Shown here in pieces: positions 1 to 10,026 of a stretch of 64,000 bases of DNA. Position 1 is the first letter of the stretch; each line of letters opens with the position of its first letter. The notes under the pieces are model-generated. The model made no database searches. It worked only from the letters and a program-made list of their open reading frames with translations, and was not told the origin of the DNA. Made by a program: the position numbers and the translations under genes. Origin of the DNA: Sulfuritalea sp. (GTDB lineage Bacteria; Pseudomonadota; Gammaproteobacteria; Burkholderiales; Rhodocyclaceae); the NCBI GenBank assembly GCA_022842325.1, contig JALHPU010000003.1, positions 162,612 to 226,611 on the forward strand. Reading direction: 5' to 3'.

Positions 1-1016
1 ACGCCCATGTTGATGAAGCCCTGCACCCCGAGCCAGATGCCGATCCCTTGCGCCACCAGGCCGGCATGCACGCGGCCGAGCACCAGGGCCTGGCGGCCGA
101 TGGCGAAGGAACGCTGTACCAGCAGGGCGAACAGGCCGACCACGAAGCAGACGCCGACGAAGCCGAGTTCCTCGGCGATCACCGCCAGCAGAAAGTCGGT
201 ATGCGCCTCGGGCAGGTAGAACAGTTTTTCGACGCTGGCGCCGAGGCCGACGCCGAACCACTCGCCGCGGCCGAAGGCGATCAGCGCGTGCGACAGCTGG
301 TAGCCCTTGCCGTAGGCATCCTGCCAGGGGTCCATGAAGCCGAAAATGCGTTCGCGCCGATAGGGCGAGACCCAGATCATGATGACGAAGCTGACCGCCA
401 GCACCACCACCAGAATGCCGAACACCCGCGCGTTGATGCCGCCGAGAAACAGGATGCCGGTGGCGATGCAGAGGATCACCACCAGCGCGCCGAAGTCCGG
501 CTCGCGCAGCAACAGGGCTCCGACCAGCACCATGACCAGCGCCATCGGGCCAAAGCCGCGCATGAAGCTGCCCATGTCATCGAGCTTGCGCGAGGTGTAG
601 TCGGCGGCATAGAGCACCGCGAAAAGCTTCATCAGTTCCGAAGGCTGCAGGTTGATCGGGCCGAGGCTGATCCAGCGCTGGGCGCCGTTGACCGAACGTC
701 CGATGCCCGGGATCAGCACCAGCAGCAGCAGCACGAAGCCGGCGACGAACAGCCAGGGCGCCGCCTGCTGCCACAGGCGCAAGGGAATCTGGAAGGCGAT
801 CACGCCGGCGACCATGCCGATGGTCAGAAACACGGTGTGACGAATCAGGAAGTACGTCGACTGGTTGCCGGTGAAGCGGCTGCCCTCGGCCATCGCGATC
901 GAGGACGAGTACACCATCACCAGGCCCAGCAGCAGCAGGCCGAGCGCCGGCCATAACAGCAGGCCGTCGAGTTCGGCAGGCGCCCGCTGCGCCGGCAGGG
1001 CGTAGGCGCGAGTCAT
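1..1016 (-). CDS. ftsW: FtsW, septal peptidoglycan polymerase (SEDS family), 3' part missing
   Basis: Polytopic membrane protein of the SEDS family, which polymerises lipid II at the division septum together with FtsI. About 338 codons are visible. The ATG at 1016 overlaps the murD stop as ATGA, so the start is firm. The N-terminus is a short cytoplasmic segment ([10 protein letters not shown]) followed by a run of hydrophobic helices, with the family's 'QPSELMK' and 'LGFVG' stretches present. The frame runs off the left window edge without a stop, so the C-terminal end is not seen. It is the last visible gene of the division/cell wall operon on this strand. Confidence 0.95.
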   Translation of the reverse strand, partial: MTRAYALPAQRAPAELDGLLLWPALGLLLLGLVMVYSSSIAMAEGSRFTGNQSTYFLIRHTVFLTIGMVAGVIAFQIPLRLWQQAAPWLFVAGFVLLLLVLIPGIGRSVNGAQRWISLGPINLQPSELMKLFAVLYAADYTSRKLDDMGSFMRGFGPMALVMVLVGALLLREPDFGALVVILCIATGILFLGGINARVFGILVVVLAVSFVIMIWVSPYRRERIFGFMDPWQDAYGKGYQLSHALIAFGRGEWFGVGLGASVEKLFYLPEAHTDFLLAVIAEELGFVGVCFVVGLFALLVQRSFAIGRQALVLGRVHAGLVAQGIGIWLGVQGFINMG

Positions 1017-2419
1017 TTTGCCGCCCCCAGGCCGCGCACGGCGGCGACGAAAACCTGCGCCCGGTGCTCGTAGTTGCGGAACATGTCGAAGCTGGCGCAG
1101 GCCGGCGACAACAGCACAGCATCGCCGGCCTGCGCCAGGGCGTGGGCGCGGCGCACCGCGCCTTCCATGTCGCCGGCGTTCTCGATGGCGACTCCGGCGC
1201 CAGCAAGCGCCTTGCCGATCAGCGGTCCGTCGCGGCCAATCAATATCGCAGCACGCGCATGCATCGCCGCCGCTTTCTCCAGCGGCGAAAAGTCCTGTTG
1301 TTTGCCATCGCCGCCCAGAATCACAACTACCTTGCGCCCCAGACCGCCGAGACCGTTCAGCGCCGCCACCGTGGCGCCGACATTGGTACCCTTGGAATCG
1401 TCGTACCAGGTCACGCCATCCAGCTCGGCGACTTTCTCGACCCGGTGCGGCAGACCGCGGAAGCTGCGCAGGGCCGGCAACAGCGCCTCGGCATCGAAGC
1501 CGATGCTGGCACACAGGGCCAGCGCCGCCATCGCATTGGCGGCATTGTGCAGGCCGGCCAGCGGCAGCTCATCCAGCGGCAGCAGGAAATGCCGGCCCTG
1601 CACCAGCCAGGTTTCACCCTGTTGCTGGCGCAGGCCGAAATCCTCCTCGGCGGCCGGCGCGTCGAGGCCGAAGCTGATGATCTGGCGGTCGGGCAGGATC
1701 ATGCGGCAGACGCGCGCATCGTTGCGATTCAGCACCTGGACCCCGGGCGCGTCCGCGGCGCTCTGGAAAATCCTGGCCTTGGTCGAGGCGTATTCGTCGA
1801 GGTCGATGTAGCGATCGAGATGATCGTCGGAAATATTCAGTACCGTCGCCGCCGCCGGATTCAGCGTTGCGGTGGTTTCGAGCTGGAAGCTGGAGAGCTC
1901 CAGCACCCAGATATCGGGCAGGGCCTCGGCATCCTGCGCATCCATCAATGCGCTCAGTGCGGCCGGTGAAATGTTGCCGGCGACGCCGACGACCTTGCCT
2001 GTCGCGCGCAACAGGTGGCCGGTGAGCGCCGTGGTGGTGGTCTTGCCGTTGGTGCCGGTGATCGCCAGCACGGTCGCACCACCCAGATCGCGCACGCCCT
2101 GGGCGAACAATTCGATTTCGCCGAGCACCGGAATGCCGGCGGCGCGGGCATGGATCACCACCATCAGGCCGCCCGAGAGTCCCGGCGAGAGCACCAGCAG
2201 GTCGATGCCGTCGAGCAACGCCTTGTCGAATTCGCCGGCGATGAACTCGAGCCGGGAGTCGGCGCCGGTGGCACGGCGATTCAGCTCGTCCAGATACGGT
2301 GGCGCCGTACGCGTATCGGCAATGCGTACTCGCGCACCCTGGCGCAGGCACCAGAGCGCAGCGGCCAACCCGGATTCGCCGAGGCCTAGCACGAGAACGT
2401 GTTTATGCCGCAGGTTCAT
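1013..2419 (-). CDS. murD: UDP-N-acetylmuramoylalanine--D-glutamate ligase
   Basis: Cytoplasmic Mur ligase adding D-glutamate to UDP-MurNAc-L-Ala. 468 residues, normal for MurD. The N-terminal Rossmann-like glycine motif (LGLGESG) begins near residue 10 and the ATP-binding loop (TGTNGKTTT) lies near residue 120, followed by the central and C-terminal Mur ligase domains ([10 protein letters not shown]). The ATG at 2419 overlaps the mraY stop (ATGA), and its own stop overlaps the ftsW start in the same way, so translation is probably coupled. The frame is open further upstream inside mraY, but the [12 protein letters not shown] start is the one that fits the family. A copy of the dispersed motif falls at 2254-2277, about 50 residues from the N-terminus. 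Confidence 0.96.
   Translation of the reverse strand: MNLRHKHVLVLGLGESGLAAALWCLRQGARVRIADTRTAPPYLDELNRRATGADSRLEFIAGEFDKALLDGIDLLVLSPGLSGGLMVVIHARAAGIPVLGEIELFAQGVRDLGGATVLAITGTNGKTTTTALTGHLLRATGKVVGVAGNISPAALSALMDAQDAEALPDIWVLELSSFQLETTATLNPAAATVLNISDDHLDRYIDLDEYASTKARIFQSAADAPGVQVLNRNDARVCRMILPDRQIISFGLDAPAAEEDFGLRQQQGETWLVQGRHFLLPLDELPLAGLHNAANAMAALALCASIGFDAEALLPALRSFRGLPHRVEKVAELDGVTWYDDSKGTNVGATVAALNGLGGLGRKVVVILGGDGKQQDFSPLEKAAAMHARAAILIGRDGPLIGKALAGAGVAIENAGDMEGAVRRAHALAQAGDAVLLSPACASFDMFRNYEHRAQVFVAAVRGLGAAK
2254..2277 (-). repeat. Dispersed motif copy in murD
   Basis: Minus-strand copy with GGCGCCGACTCCC core and GCCGTGCCACC flank. Confidence 0.55.
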
Positions 2420-3585
2420 CGTATCTTCAGCGTCGACAAGCCGAACAGCACCAGCAGGATGGTGATGATCCAGAAGCGCACCACGACCTGCGTTTCCTTC
2501 CATCCGGTCTGCTCGAAATGATGGTGCAGCGGCGCCATGAGCAGGATGCGACGCCCCTGGCCGTAGCGCCTCTTGGTGTACTTGAAGTAGCCGACCTGCA
2601 GCATCACCGACAGCGTCTCGGCGACGAACACGCCGCCCATGATGAACAGCACGATCTCCTGCCGCGCCACGATCGCCACCGCGCCCAGCGCCGCGCCCAG
2701 CGCCAGGGCGCCGACGTCGCCCATGAACACTTCGGCCGGATAGGCGTTGAACCAGAGGAAGCCGAGGCCGGCACCGGCCAGCGCGCCGCAGAACACCGTC
2801 AGTTCGCCGGCGCCCGGGATGTAGGGCAGCAGCAGGTATTTGGAGAACACCGAATTGCCGGCGACGTAGGCGAAGATGCCCAGCGCGGCGCCGACCAGCA
2901 CCGTCGGCATGATGGCCAGCCCGTCGAGGCCGTCGGTCAGGTTCACCGCATTGCTGCTGCCGACGATCACCAGGTAGCTCAGCAGGATGAAGCCGAACAT
3001 GCCGAGCGGATAGCTGACGCTCTTGAAGAAGGGCACGATCAGCGCGGTCTGCTGCGGCAGTTCGAGGGTGAAGCCGGAGGAGACCCACTGGAACACCAGC
3101 TCGACCACTTTTTCATTGTTCGGCGCCGATATCGAGAATGCCAGATAGATCGCGGCGACCAGCCCGACCACCGACTGCCAGAAGAACTTGGCCCGTGCCG
3201 ACAGGCCGTCGGGATTGCGATAGACCACCTTGCGCCAGTCGTCCACCCAGCCCACGGCGCCGAAGCCCAGGGTGACGATCAGCACGATCCAGATGAAGCG
3301 GTTCGACAAATCGGCCCACAGCAGGGTAGACACGCCGAGCGAAATCAGGATCAGCGCGCCGCCCATGGTCGGCGTACCGGCCTTGATCAGGTGCGTCTGC
3401 GGCCCGTCGCTGCGCACCGACTGGCCGATCTTCTTGGCCGCCAGCCAGCGGATCACCGCCGGACCGAAAATGAAGGAAATCGCCAGCGCGGTCATGGTCG
3501 CCAATACCGCGCGCAAAGTGATGTAGCCGAATACATTGAAACCGCGGAAGTCCTTGGCCAGCCACTGCGCCAGTTCAAGCAGCAT
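2416..3585 (-). CDS. mraY: Phospho-N-acetylmuramoyl-pentapeptide transferase
   Basis: Inner-membrane enzyme that transfers phospho-MurNAc-pentapeptide to undecaprenyl phosphate to form lipid I. 389 residues, the length seen in betaproteobacteria. Family hallmarks are visible: an Asp pair (DDWRKV) near residue 115, the [10 protein letters not shown] loop, and the HHHFE loop near the C-terminus, among about ten hydrophobic helices. The ATG at 3585 lies just inside the 3' end of murF, an 11-base overlap, and the stop overlaps the murD start. Confidence 0.96.
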   Translation of the reverse strand: MLLELAQWLAKDFRGFNVFGYITLRAVLATMTALAISFIFGPAVIRWLAAKKIGQSVRSDGPQTHLIKAGTPTMGGALILISLGVSTLLWADLSNRFIWIVLIVTLGFGAVGWVDDWRKVVYRNPDGLSARAKFFWQSVVGLVAAIYLAFSISAPNNEKVVELVFQWVSSGFTLELPQQTALIVPFFKSVSYPLGMFGFILLSYLVIVGSSNAVNLTDGLDGLAIMPTVLVGAALGIFAYVAGNSVFSKYLLLPYIPGAGELTVFCGALAGAGLGFLWFNAYPAEVFMGDVGALALGAALGAVAIVARQEIVLFIMGGVFVAETLSVMLQVGYFKYTKRRYGQGRRILLMAPLHHHFEQTGWKETQVVVRFWIITILLVLFGLSTLKIR

Positions 3586-4948
3586 TTGAATTCCCTTCGT
3601 CCGTAATTGCCGCGACCACGCGCTCCATGCGCATGAAGCGCGAGCCTTTGACCAGCACCGTGGTCTGCGCATCGAGTTCGCCGAGCAGCGCCTTGAGCAA
3701 GTCCTCGACGCGCGGAAAGTGCTGACCGCCCTCGCCGAAGTTGGCGGCGGCGGCGACCGACAGGTCGCCCAGGCAGAGCAGGCGGTCGATGCCGTGGCTC
3801 TTGGCATAGCCGCCGATCTCGTCGTGGAACTGGCCGGCGGCGGCACCGGCCTCGCCCATGTCGCCCATGACCAGGATGCGTTTGCCGGGCACCGAGGCCA
3901 GCACATCGACCGCGGCGCGCATCGAATCCGGATTGGCGTTGTAGCTGTCGTCGACCACCAGCGCGCCGTTGCGCCCGCTGCGCCGCTGCAGGCGTCCCTT
4001 GACGCCCGCGAAACTTTCCAGACCCTGTTTGACTGCTGCGGCGGAGGCGCCGGCGGCCAGCGTTGCCGCCGCCGCCGCGCAGGCGTTGCGGGCATTGTGG
4101 CTGCCCGGCACGGCAAGCGTCACCGCGATCGCGCCCTGCGGCGTGGCCAGTTGCAATTCCCCGCCGAGGCCGTGGCCGGCGAACTGGCCGCGTACGTCCG
4201 CCGCATGCTCGAGGCCGAACGTCAGTTGGCGGCGCTCGCGCGACAGTTCGCGCCAGATCTCGGCCTGCGCATCGTCGGCGTTGAACACGGCGACGCCATC
4301 CGCCGCCAGGCCGGCGAAGATCTCGCCCTTGGCCAGCGCGACGTCCTGCACCGAGCCCAGACCTTCCAGATGGGCGCGCTGCGCATTGTTCACCAGCGCC
4401 ACGGTGGGTGCCGCCAGGCGCGTCAGGTAGTCGATTTCGCCGGTGTGGTTCATGCCCATCTCGATCACCGCGGCGCGATGCGTCCGGCGCAGCTTGAGCA
4501 GGGTCAGCGGCAGGCCGATGTCGTTGTTGAGGTTGCCGGCGGTGGCCAGCACGCAGTCGGTGCCGCCGTACTGCGCGCGCAGGATCGCCGCGCACATTTC
4601 CTTGACCGTGGTCTTGCCATTGCTGCCGGTGACGCCCAGCAGCGGAATCGCGAAGCGGCCGCGCCAGTGCGCCGCCAGCGCGCCCAGTGCGAGTCGTGTA
4701 TCGGTCACGGCGATCAGTGGCAGTTCGGGATGGGTCGCGGCGAAGTCCTGCGTCACCAGCGCGCCCGCCGCGCCCCGCGCGAGCACGTCCTCGACATAGG
4801 CGTGGCCGTCGAACTTGTCGCCCTTGAGCGCGACGAACAACTCGCCGGCGGCGATGCTGCGTGAATCGGTCGACACGCCGCTGAAGCCCGCATCGGCGCC
4901 TTGCGCCTGCGCACCGATGGCCCGCGCCGCCTCGTGCAGAGTCATCAT
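3575..4948 (-). CDS. murF: UDP-N-acetylmuramoyl-tripeptide--D-alanyl-D-alanine ligase
   Basis: Cytoplasmic Mur ligase that completes the pentapeptide by adding D-Ala-D-Ala. 457 residues. The N-terminal domain begins MMTLHEAAR with the substrate-binding 'STDSRSI' segment. The ATP loop [10 protein letters not shown] follows near residue 105, and the C-terminal ligase domain contains [10 protein letters not shown]. Two adjacent ATG codons (4948 and 4945) are possible starts, and the first overlaps the murE stop. The next gene, mraY, begins 11 bases before this stop. The murE-murF order is typical of the cluster. Confidence 0.95.
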   Translation of the reverse strand: MMTLHEAARAIGAQAQGADAGFSGVSTDSRSIAAGELFVALKGDKFDGHAYVEDVLARGAAGALVTQDFAATHPELPLIAVTDTRLALGALAAHWRGRFAIPLLGVTGSNGKTTVKEMCAAILRAQYGGTDCVLATAGNLNNDIGLPLTLLKLRRTHRAAVIEMGMNHTGEIDYLTRLAAPTVALVNNAQRAHLEGLGSVQDVALAKGEIFAGLAADGVAVFNADDAQAEIWRELSRERRQLTFGLEHAADVRGQFAGHGLGGELQLATPQGAIAVTLAVPGSHNARNACAAAAATLAAGASAAAVKQGLESFAGVKGRLQRRSGRNGALVVDDSYNANPDSMRAAVDVLASVPGKRILVMGDMGEAGAAAGQFHDEIGGYAKSHGIDRLLCLGDLSVAAAANFGEGGQHFPRVEDLLKALLGELDAQTTVLVKGSRFMRMERVVAAITDEGNSNAA

Positions 4949-6423
4949 CGCCGTGCCACCAGCGCCGACTTTGCGGCATCGAGGTCGGAAAACGGCAGGC
5001 GCACGCCGGCGATTTCCTGATAGGGTTCGTGGCCCTTGCCGGCCAGCAGGATCACGTCGCGCGCGTCGGCCGCGGCCACCGCGTCGGCGATCGCCCGCGC
5101 CCGGTCGGGCTGAACCAGCGGCGGGCGCTGCATGCCGCCGAGGATGTCGTCGATGATGGCGCGCGCGTTTTCTCCGCGTGGGTTGTCGCTGGTCAGCACC
5201 ACGCGATCGGCCAGGGCTTCGGCGACCGCGCCCATCTGCGGCCGCTTGCCGGGATCGCGCTCGCCGCCGCAGCCGAACACGCAGATCAGCTTGCCACTGC
5301 GCGCCGCCGCGGTTTCGCGCAGCACGCCGAGGGCTTTTTCCAGCGCATCGGGGGTGTGCGCGTAATCCACCACGATCAGCGGCTGCCGGTTGCCGCCCAG
5401 CGCCTGCATGCGTCCGGGCGGCGGCCGGATGGCGCGCAGCGCCACGGCGATGTCCTCGAGCCGCTCGCCGCGCGTCAGCAGCGCACCGATCACGGCGAGC
5501 AGGTTGGAGACATTGAAGCGGCCCACCACGGGCGCGGCGAAATGCACGCCATGCAGATCGAACTCGATGCCGGAAGCCGCCATGTGCAGGTTTCCCGCGC
5601 GCAGCATCTGATCGACGGCGGAATCGTCGGCAGCGCCCAGCGCATAGCCGATGACGCGCATTCCGGATCCCGCGCGACTCTTCAGTTTCGCGGCCAGCTC
5701 GATCCCGGCCGGGTCGTCGAGATTGAGCACGGCGGCAGCAAGGCCGGGCCGCAGGAACAGCATCTCCTTGGCCGCGGCATAAGCCGCCATGCTGCGGTGA
5801 TACTCGAGGTGATCGCGCGTCAGGTTGGTGTATACCGCGACGTCGAAGGCGGCGCCATTGACCCGCCCCTGGTCGAGCCCGATCGACGACACTTCCATGG
5901 CGCAGGCATCCGCACCCTGCGCGACGAATTTGGCCAGCGCCGCATGCAGGGTGATCGCATCCGGCGTGGTGTTGGGACTCTCGTCGAGCGCATCGAGGAA
6001 GCCGTTGCCCAGGGTGCCGATCACCGCGCACCGATGCTGCAGGACATCCATCGCCTGGGCGATCCACTGCGATACCGAGGTCTTGCCATTGGTGCCGGTG
6101 ATGCCGGCCAGCCAGAGCTGTTCCGACGGACGGCCATATACCAGATGGGCGATTTCGCCGGAAAGCGTGGCGAGCCCCTCGACTTCAAGCATCGGCGTAG
6201 CGCCGGCGCCGACTCTTGCCGACGCGGGCACACCGGTTTCGGCCAGCACCGCCGCTGCACCCTTCGCCACCGCCTGCGCGATGAAGTTGCGGCCATCGAC
6301 GTGGGCGCCGGGGAAGGCGACGAAGACATCGCCCGGCTGCACCCGGCGCGAATCGGCGGTCAGGCGAGCTGGCTTGACTCCCTGGCGTTCAAGTTGTTCG
6401 AGTATCGACATTGCCGTATTCAC
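4945..6423 (-). CDS. murE: UDP-N-acetylmuramoyl-L-alanyl-D-glutamate--2,6-diaminopimelate ligase
   Basis: Cytoplasmic Mur ligase adding meso-diaminopimelate. 492 residues from the GTG at 6423, which overlaps the ftsI stop (GTGA). An ATG at 6411 gives 488 residues and is equally plausible, since neither has a clearly placed Shine-Dalgarno site. The ATP loop [10 protein letters not shown] lies near residue 115. The C-terminal domain carries SDNPRGEN, the DNPR signature that selects meso-DAP over lysine, as expected for a Gram-negative wall. Two copies of the dispersed motif lie in this gene, one in a linker near residue 70 (coding VGAGATP) and one at the extreme 3' end. Confidence 0.95.
   Translation of the reverse strand: MNTAMSILEQLERQGVKPARLTADSRRVQPGDVFVAFPGAHVDGRNFIAQAVAKGAAAVLAETGVPASARVGAGATPMLEVEGLATLSGEIAHLVYGRPSEQLWLAGITGTNGKTSVSQWIAQAMDVLQHRCAVIGTLGNGFLDALDESPNTTPDAITLHAALAKFVAQGADACAMEVSSIGLDQGRVNGAAFDVAVYTNLTRDHLEYHRSMAAYAAAKEMLFLRPGLAAAVLNLDDPAGIELAAKLKSRAGSGMRVIGYALGAADDSAVDQMLRAGNLHMAASGIEFDLHGVHFAAPVVGRFNVSNLLAVIGALLTRGERLEDIAVALRAIRPPPGRMQALGGNRQPLIVVDYAHTPDALEKALGVLRETAAARSGKLICVFGCGGERDPGKRPQMGAVAEALADRVVLTSDNPRGENARAIIDDILGGMQRPPLVQPDRARAIADAVAAADARDVILLAGKGHEPYQEIAGVRLPFSDLDAAKSALVARR
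4950..4976 (+). repeat. Dispersed motif copy at the 3' end of murE
   Basis: GCCGTGCCACCAGCGCCGAC then TTTGCGG: near-full copy. Confidence 0.75.
6194..6220 (+). repeat. Dispersed motif copy in murE linker
   Basis: GTAGCGCCGGCGCCGACT then CTTGCC. It codes VGAGATP in a variable linker. Confidence 0.75.
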
Positions 6424-8156
6424 ATCTCTTCCCGGACCGGCTCGGCGCTGGTCATCAGCAGGGGCGGTTTGCGCGGTGCGTCGGGGGCGACGCCGAGAGC
6501 GCGCAGGCTGCCGGCCATGATCTGGGCGAAGGCCGGCGCCGCGACGTCGCCGCCGAAGTGCTTGCCGTTGGACGGCTCGTCGATCATCACGGCGACAATC
6601 AGGCGCGGCTCGGAGGCCGGGGCGAAGCCGACGAAGGAGGCCACATATTTGTCGGCGTAGGCACCGCCCTCGAGCTTGTGCGAGGTGCCGGTCTTGCCGG
6701 CCACGCGATAGCCGGGAATCTGCGCCCGGGGTGCGGTGCCGCCCGGCTGCACGGCCAATTCGAGCATGGCGCGCACGGCGCGCGCCGTCTCCGCCGAGAA
6801 CACCCGCTTGCCGGCGAGCGGCGGCGCATCGAGCTTGGCCAGCGAAAGCGGCACCAGGTCACCGTCGCGGGCGAAGGCCTGGTAGGCGTGGGCCAGCTGG
6901 ATCAGGGTCACAGAAATGCCATGGCCATAGGACATGGTGGCCTGCTCGATCGGCCGCCAGGTCTTGGCCGGGCGCAGGCGGCCGCCGACTTCGCCGGGAA
7001 AGCCGAGCTTGAGCGGCGTGCCGAAACCGACGCTGTCGAACATGGTCCACATGTCTTCGGCCTTCATCGACAGGGCCAGCTTGGCGGCGCCGATGTTCGA
7101 CGACTTCTGGATCACCTGCGCCACGGTCAACACGCCATGCGCATGCGCGTCGGAGATGGTCGCCGTGCCGATGGTCATCTTTCCCGGCGCGGTCTGGATC
7201 GGCGTGTCGGCGCGCACCTTGCCCTGCTCCAGCGCCAGCGCTGCGGTGAAGGGCTTCAAGGTCGAGCCGGGTTCGAAGCTGTCGGTCAGCGCGCGGTTGC
7301 GCAACTGGGCGCCGGCCAGCCTGACCCGATTGTTCGGGTTGTAGGTCGGCAGATTGGCCAGGGCCAGGACTTCGCCGCTGCGCGCATCGAGCACCACCAC
7401 GCCGCCAGCCTTGGCGCGGTTTTCTTCCAGGGCCTGCTTGAGATGGCTGTAGGCCAGGTACTGCAGCTTGGAGTCGACGGCGAGCACGATGTCCTTGCCC
7501 TCCACCGGCGGACGAATGCTCTCGACGTCCTCGACCACGCTGCCGCGGCGGTCCTTGATCACCCGGCGCGAACCGGGCCGGCCGGTCAACTGGCCGTTGA
7601 ACGCCAGCTCGATGCCTTCCTGGCCGACATCCTCGGCGCCGGTAAAGCCCAGCACATGGGCCATGACCTCGCCCGTCGGATAGTAGCGGCGGTATTCGTC
7701 CTTCTGGTGAATGCCGGGCAGATTCAGCGCCGAGACCCGCTGCGCCAGTTCCGGCGGCAACCGACGCTTGACATAGACGAACTCGCCCTCGGCGGCCAGC
7801 TTGCGATTGATCTCGCGGACATCCATGTCGAGCAGGGCGGCCAGGTTGCGCGACTGCGCCGGCGCCAGTTGCGCGTCCTCGGGAATCGCCCAGACCGAGC
7901 GCACCGGCGTGGACACCGCCAGCACGTCGCCGTGCCTGTCGGTGATGCGGCCGCGCGTCGCGGAAATGTCGATCACGCGCTCGAAGCGGGCGCGTCCCTT
8001 GTCGCCGAGAAACTCGTTCTTGAAACCCTGCAGGTAGAGCGAACGGCCGATCAGCGCGGCAAAGCAACCCAGCAACAGCGCCAGCACCATGCGCTGGCGC
8101 CACAACGGCAGGCGCTCGGAGAGCAGCGGGCTTCTGGAAAACTTGATCGGTTTCAT
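6420..8156 (-). CDS. ftsI: Peptidoglycan transpeptidase FtsI (PBP3)
   Basis: Septal class B penicillin-binding protein that crosslinks peptidoglycan with FtsW. 578 residues from the ATG at 8156 (MKPIKFSRSP). A longer frame exists but reaches into ftsL. There is a short cytoplasmic tail, one transmembrane segment at about residues 22-42, a PBP dimerisation domain, and the transpeptidase domain with the three active-site motifs: STLK (EPGSTLKPF), SSN (QKSSNIG) and KTGT. It starts 7 bases after the ftsL stop. Confidence 0.96.
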   Translation of the reverse strand: MKPIKFSRSPLLSERLPLWRQRMVLALLLGCFAALIGRSLYLQGFKNEFLGDKGRARFERVIDISATRGRITDRHGDVLAVSTPVRSVWAIPEDAQLAPAQSRNLAALLDMDVREINRKLAAEGEFVYVKRRLPPELAQRVSALNLPGIHQKDEYRRYYPTGEVMAHVLGFTGAEDVGQEGIELAFNGQLTGRPGSRRVIKDRRGSVVEDVESIRPPVEGKDIVLAVDSKLQYLAYSHLKQALEENRAKAGGVVVLDARSGEVLALANLPTYNPNNRVRLAGAQLRNRALTDSFEPGSTLKPFTAALALEQGKVRADTPIQTAPGKMTIGTATISDAHAHGVLTVAQVIQKSSNIGAAKLALSMKAEDMWTMFDSVGFGTPLKLGFPGEVGGRLRPAKTWRPIEQATMSYGHGISVTLIQLAHAYQAFARDGDLVPLSLAKLDAPPLAGKRVFSAETARAVRAMLELAVQPGGTAPRAQIPGYRVAGKTGTSHKLEGGAYADKYVASFVGFAPASEPRLIVAVMIDEPSNGKHFGGDVAAPAFAQIMAGSLRALGVAPDAPRKPPLLMTSAEPVREEM

Positions 8157-8163
8157 CGGCGGG

Positions 8164-8436
8164 TCACCGGGCCGGCGCCGCATCGACGGAAATGACCTGT
8201 CCCGGCGCGGGCTGCCTCATGCCCAGCTTGTCGCGAGCCAGCTTCTCGACCCGGACATGGGCCGCCACGGTGCTCTGCTCCAGCTGCAACTGGCCGAATT
8301 CCACGTCGAGGTCGCGCATGTGCTTTTGCACCGCCTCGAGTTCGCTGAACAGCTTGCGCGCACGATGGTTGGCGGCCACCACCGACAGGGCGCAAGCCAG
8401 GGCCATCAGGATCAGGATGAAATTCAGGCGCGCCAT
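8164..8436 (-). CDS. ftsL: Cell division protein FtsL
   Basis: Small bitopic division protein of 90 residues. It has an N-terminal transmembrane helix (about 4-22) and a periplasmic coiled-coil segment (about 25-65), as expected for the FtsQLB bridge. Identification rests on size, topology and position between rsmH and ftsI, since the family has little sequence conservation. The ATG abuts the rsmH TAG stop without a gap. Confidence 0.9.
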   Translation of the reverse strand: MARLNFILILMALACALSVVAANHRARKLFSELEAVQKHMRDLDVEFGQLQLEQSTVAAHVRVEKLARDKLGMRQPAPGQVISVDAAPAR

Positions 8437-9480
8437 CTATTTGCCCCCACCCCCCGCCCCCCGCCCGCGGGCGGGGGTGACGGAGGTTCGCCGCTGCGCG
8501 GCTCCGGGTTTTTGACTGGCCCCGTCTTGGGACGGCCCGGCGACAGGGCCGACTTTCTGCGCCACACGCAACACAGCACTACGACAGCGCGGGTTGGCGG
8601 CGATTTCGGCATCCGAAGGAAACATAGCCTTGCCCACCAGATTCGCCACCGGCTGTGGCAGATCGACGGCGCGCAGGGGCACGCCCTTGGGCGGTTGCGG
8701 CGGATGCGCGGCGTCGCGCATAAAACGTTTGACGATGCGGTCCTCCAGCGAATGGAAACAGATCACGGCCAGGCGCCCTCCCGGTCGCAGGCGTGCAAGT
8801 GCCCGCGGCAGGACTAGCGACAGTTCCTCAAGCTCCCGATTGACGTGAATCCGTAGAGCCTGAAAAGTCCGCGTCGCCGGGTGCTGACCCGGTTCCCGCG
8901 TGCGGACGACTTGCGCCACGAGCGTGGCAAGCTGTCCTGTCCTTGAAATACCGTGCTCGCCCCGAGCAGCAACAAGCGCCTTTGCAATCGCATGAGCAAA
9001 CCGTTCTTCGCCATAGTCTCTGATCACCCTTTCTAGTTCTGATTGCGATGCCCGCGCCAGAAACTCAGCGGCGGTCTCCCCCTGCGTCGTATCCATGCGC
9101 ATGTCCAGCGGCGCATCGAAACGAAAACTCATGCCCCGTTCCGGCGTGTTCAACTGCGGCGACGACACACCGATGTCCAGCAGCACGCCATCCACCTGCC
9201 CCACGCCGAGCCGGTCCAGAACCGCATCGAACTCGCTGAAGGCGGCATGCACCAGGCGAAAGCGTGGATCCGACAGGGTCGCGCCGGCGGCGATCGCGGC
9301 CGGATCGCGATCCAGCGCGATCAGTTGCCCCCGTGCTCCAAGTGCCGCGAGAATCGCCCGGCTGTGGCCGCCACGGCCGAAAGTGGCGTCGACATAGATT
9401 CCGTTCGAATGGATCGTCAGCCCTGCAACCGCCTCGGCCAGCAGCACGCTGACGTGAGTATTGGCGGTCAAGGCAGGCAC
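8437..9480 (-). CDS. rsmH: 16S rRNA (cytosine(1402)-N4)-methyltransferase RsmH
   Basis: SAM-dependent methyltransferase acting on C1402 of 16S rRNA (formerly MraW). 347 residues. [10 protein letters not shown] at the start and the SAM motif [10 protein letters not shown] near residue 35 are typical, and the C-terminal '[11 protein letters not shown]' is present. The start is GTG at 9480, immediately after the mraZ stop. The last 30 or so residues (about 315-347, Gly/Pro/Arg-rich) have no counterpart in the family. They are encoded by a degenerate copy of the dispersed motif and a GC-rich palindrome, so the tail looks like repeat DNA that has been read into the frame. Confidence 0.95.
   Translation of the reverse strand: MPALTANTHVSVLLAEAVAGLTIHSNGIYVDATFGRGGHSRAILAALGARGQLIALDRDPAAIAAGATLSDPRFRLVHAAFSEFDAVLDRLGVGQVDGVLLDIGVSSPQLNTPERGMSFRFDAPLDMRMDTTQGETAAEFLARASQSELERVIRDYGEERFAHAIAKALVAARGEHGISRTGQLATLVAQVVRTREPGQHPATRTFQALRIHVNRELEELSLVLPRALARLRPGGRLAVICFHSLEDRIVKRFMRDAAHPPQPPKGVPLRAVDLPQPVANLVGKAMFPSDAEIAANPRCRSAVLRVAQKVGPVAGPSQDGASQKPGAAQRRTSVTPARGRGAGGGGK
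8458..8490 (+). repeat. GC-rich palindrome followed by GTGACGGAGGTTC, inside the 3' end of rsmH
   Basis: Positions 8458-8477 form a perfect 20-base palindrome of C and G runs. It is followed directly by TGACGGAGGTTC. The same tail (GTGACGACGGTTC) follows the hairpin at 27576-27598 on the other strand, so the two look like members of one small repeat family with variable stems. Here the element supplies the low-complexity C-terminus of RsmH. Confidence 0.6.
8537..8563 (+). repeat. Degenerate dispersed motif copy in the rsmH tail
   Basis: GACAGGGCCGACTTTCTGC, with AGGGCC in place of AGCGCC. Confidence 0.5.
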
Positions 9481-9927
9481 TCACAACGCAAGATTTTCCA
9501 GGCCCGGAGGCAATAGCTTGTCGCCCACGGCGAAGATTGCCTCCTGCTGTGCCTTCCAGCCGATGGCCGACCAGATTTCGAAATGACGTCCCTGGCCGAC
9601 CAGCCAGATTTCCTTTTCCAGCCCGGCGTATTGGCGCAGCGAGGGCGAGATCAGCAGGCGTCCGGCGCCATCGAGTTCGACGTCTTCGGCAAAACCCACC
9701 AGCAGGCGCCGCACCATGGCGGACTCGACTTGCAGGCTGGGCGCCGCCAGGATCTGGGCCCGGATCGGCTCCCAGGCGGGCTGCGGATAGAGCAGCAGGC
9801 AGCGATGGGGGTGGGCGGTCACTACCAGGCGGCCTTCGCCGGCCGCCAGCAAGGCATCGCGGTGCTTTGCCGGAACCGCCATCCGGCCCTTGGCATCGAG
9901 ATTCAGCGCCGCCGCACCTTGGAACAT
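9481..9927 (-). CDS. mraZ: Transcriptional regulator MraZ
   Basis: DNA-binding protein of the AbrB-like double SpoVT fold that represses the division/cell wall operon it heads. 148 residues from the ATG at 9927, which has a strong GGGGGAG ribosome binding site 6 bases upstream. The longer open frame is not needed. Two MraZ repeats are visible (FQGAAALNLDAKGRMAVPAKHRD and LDGAGRLLISPSLR). Its likely operator lies just upstream at 9975-9999. Confidence 0.95.
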   Translation of the reverse strand: MFQGAAALNLDAKGRMAVPAKHRDALLAAGEGRLVVTAHPHRCLLLYPQPAWEPIRAQILAAPSLQVESAMVRRLLVGFAEDVELDGAGRLLISPSLRQYAGLEKEIWLVGQGRHFEIWSAIGWKAQQEAIFAVGDKLLPPGLENLAL

Positions 9928-9974
9928 CGGTTCTCCCCCAGGGTGGGATATGAGCCGCCGTCCGGCCAAAATTT

Positions 9975-9999
9975 CCCACTACTTCCCACAAGAACCCAC
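9975..9999 (-). promoter_or_regulatory. MraZ operator: three GTGGG repeats with 10-bp period
   Basis: Read on the minus strand, GTGGG occurs three times at an exact 10-base period (plus-strand CCCAC at 9975, 9985 and 9995), 48-72 bases before the mraZ ATG. Tandem TGGG-type repeats in the leader of mraZ are the established MraZ target. The array begins inside the predicted -10 box, so binding would block RNA polymerase. Confidence 0.85.
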
Positions 10000-10026
10000 T
10001 TTATGACACTTTTTGACGCCGGTCAA
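9998..10026 (-). promoter_or_regulatory. Sigma-70 promoter of the division/cell wall operon
   Basis: On the minus strand TTGACC (10026-10021), a 17-base spacer and TAAAGT (10003-9998) make a near-consensus promoter upstream of mraZ. The -10 box overlaps the first GTGGG repeat of the MraZ operator. Confidence 0.8.

Noticed and set aside
48..8195. Long plus-strand open frames opposite the mur/fts genes
   Set aside because: They are rich in Arg, Gln, Ala and His, lack family motifs, and mirror the codon structure of the real minus-strand genes in GC-rich DNA.
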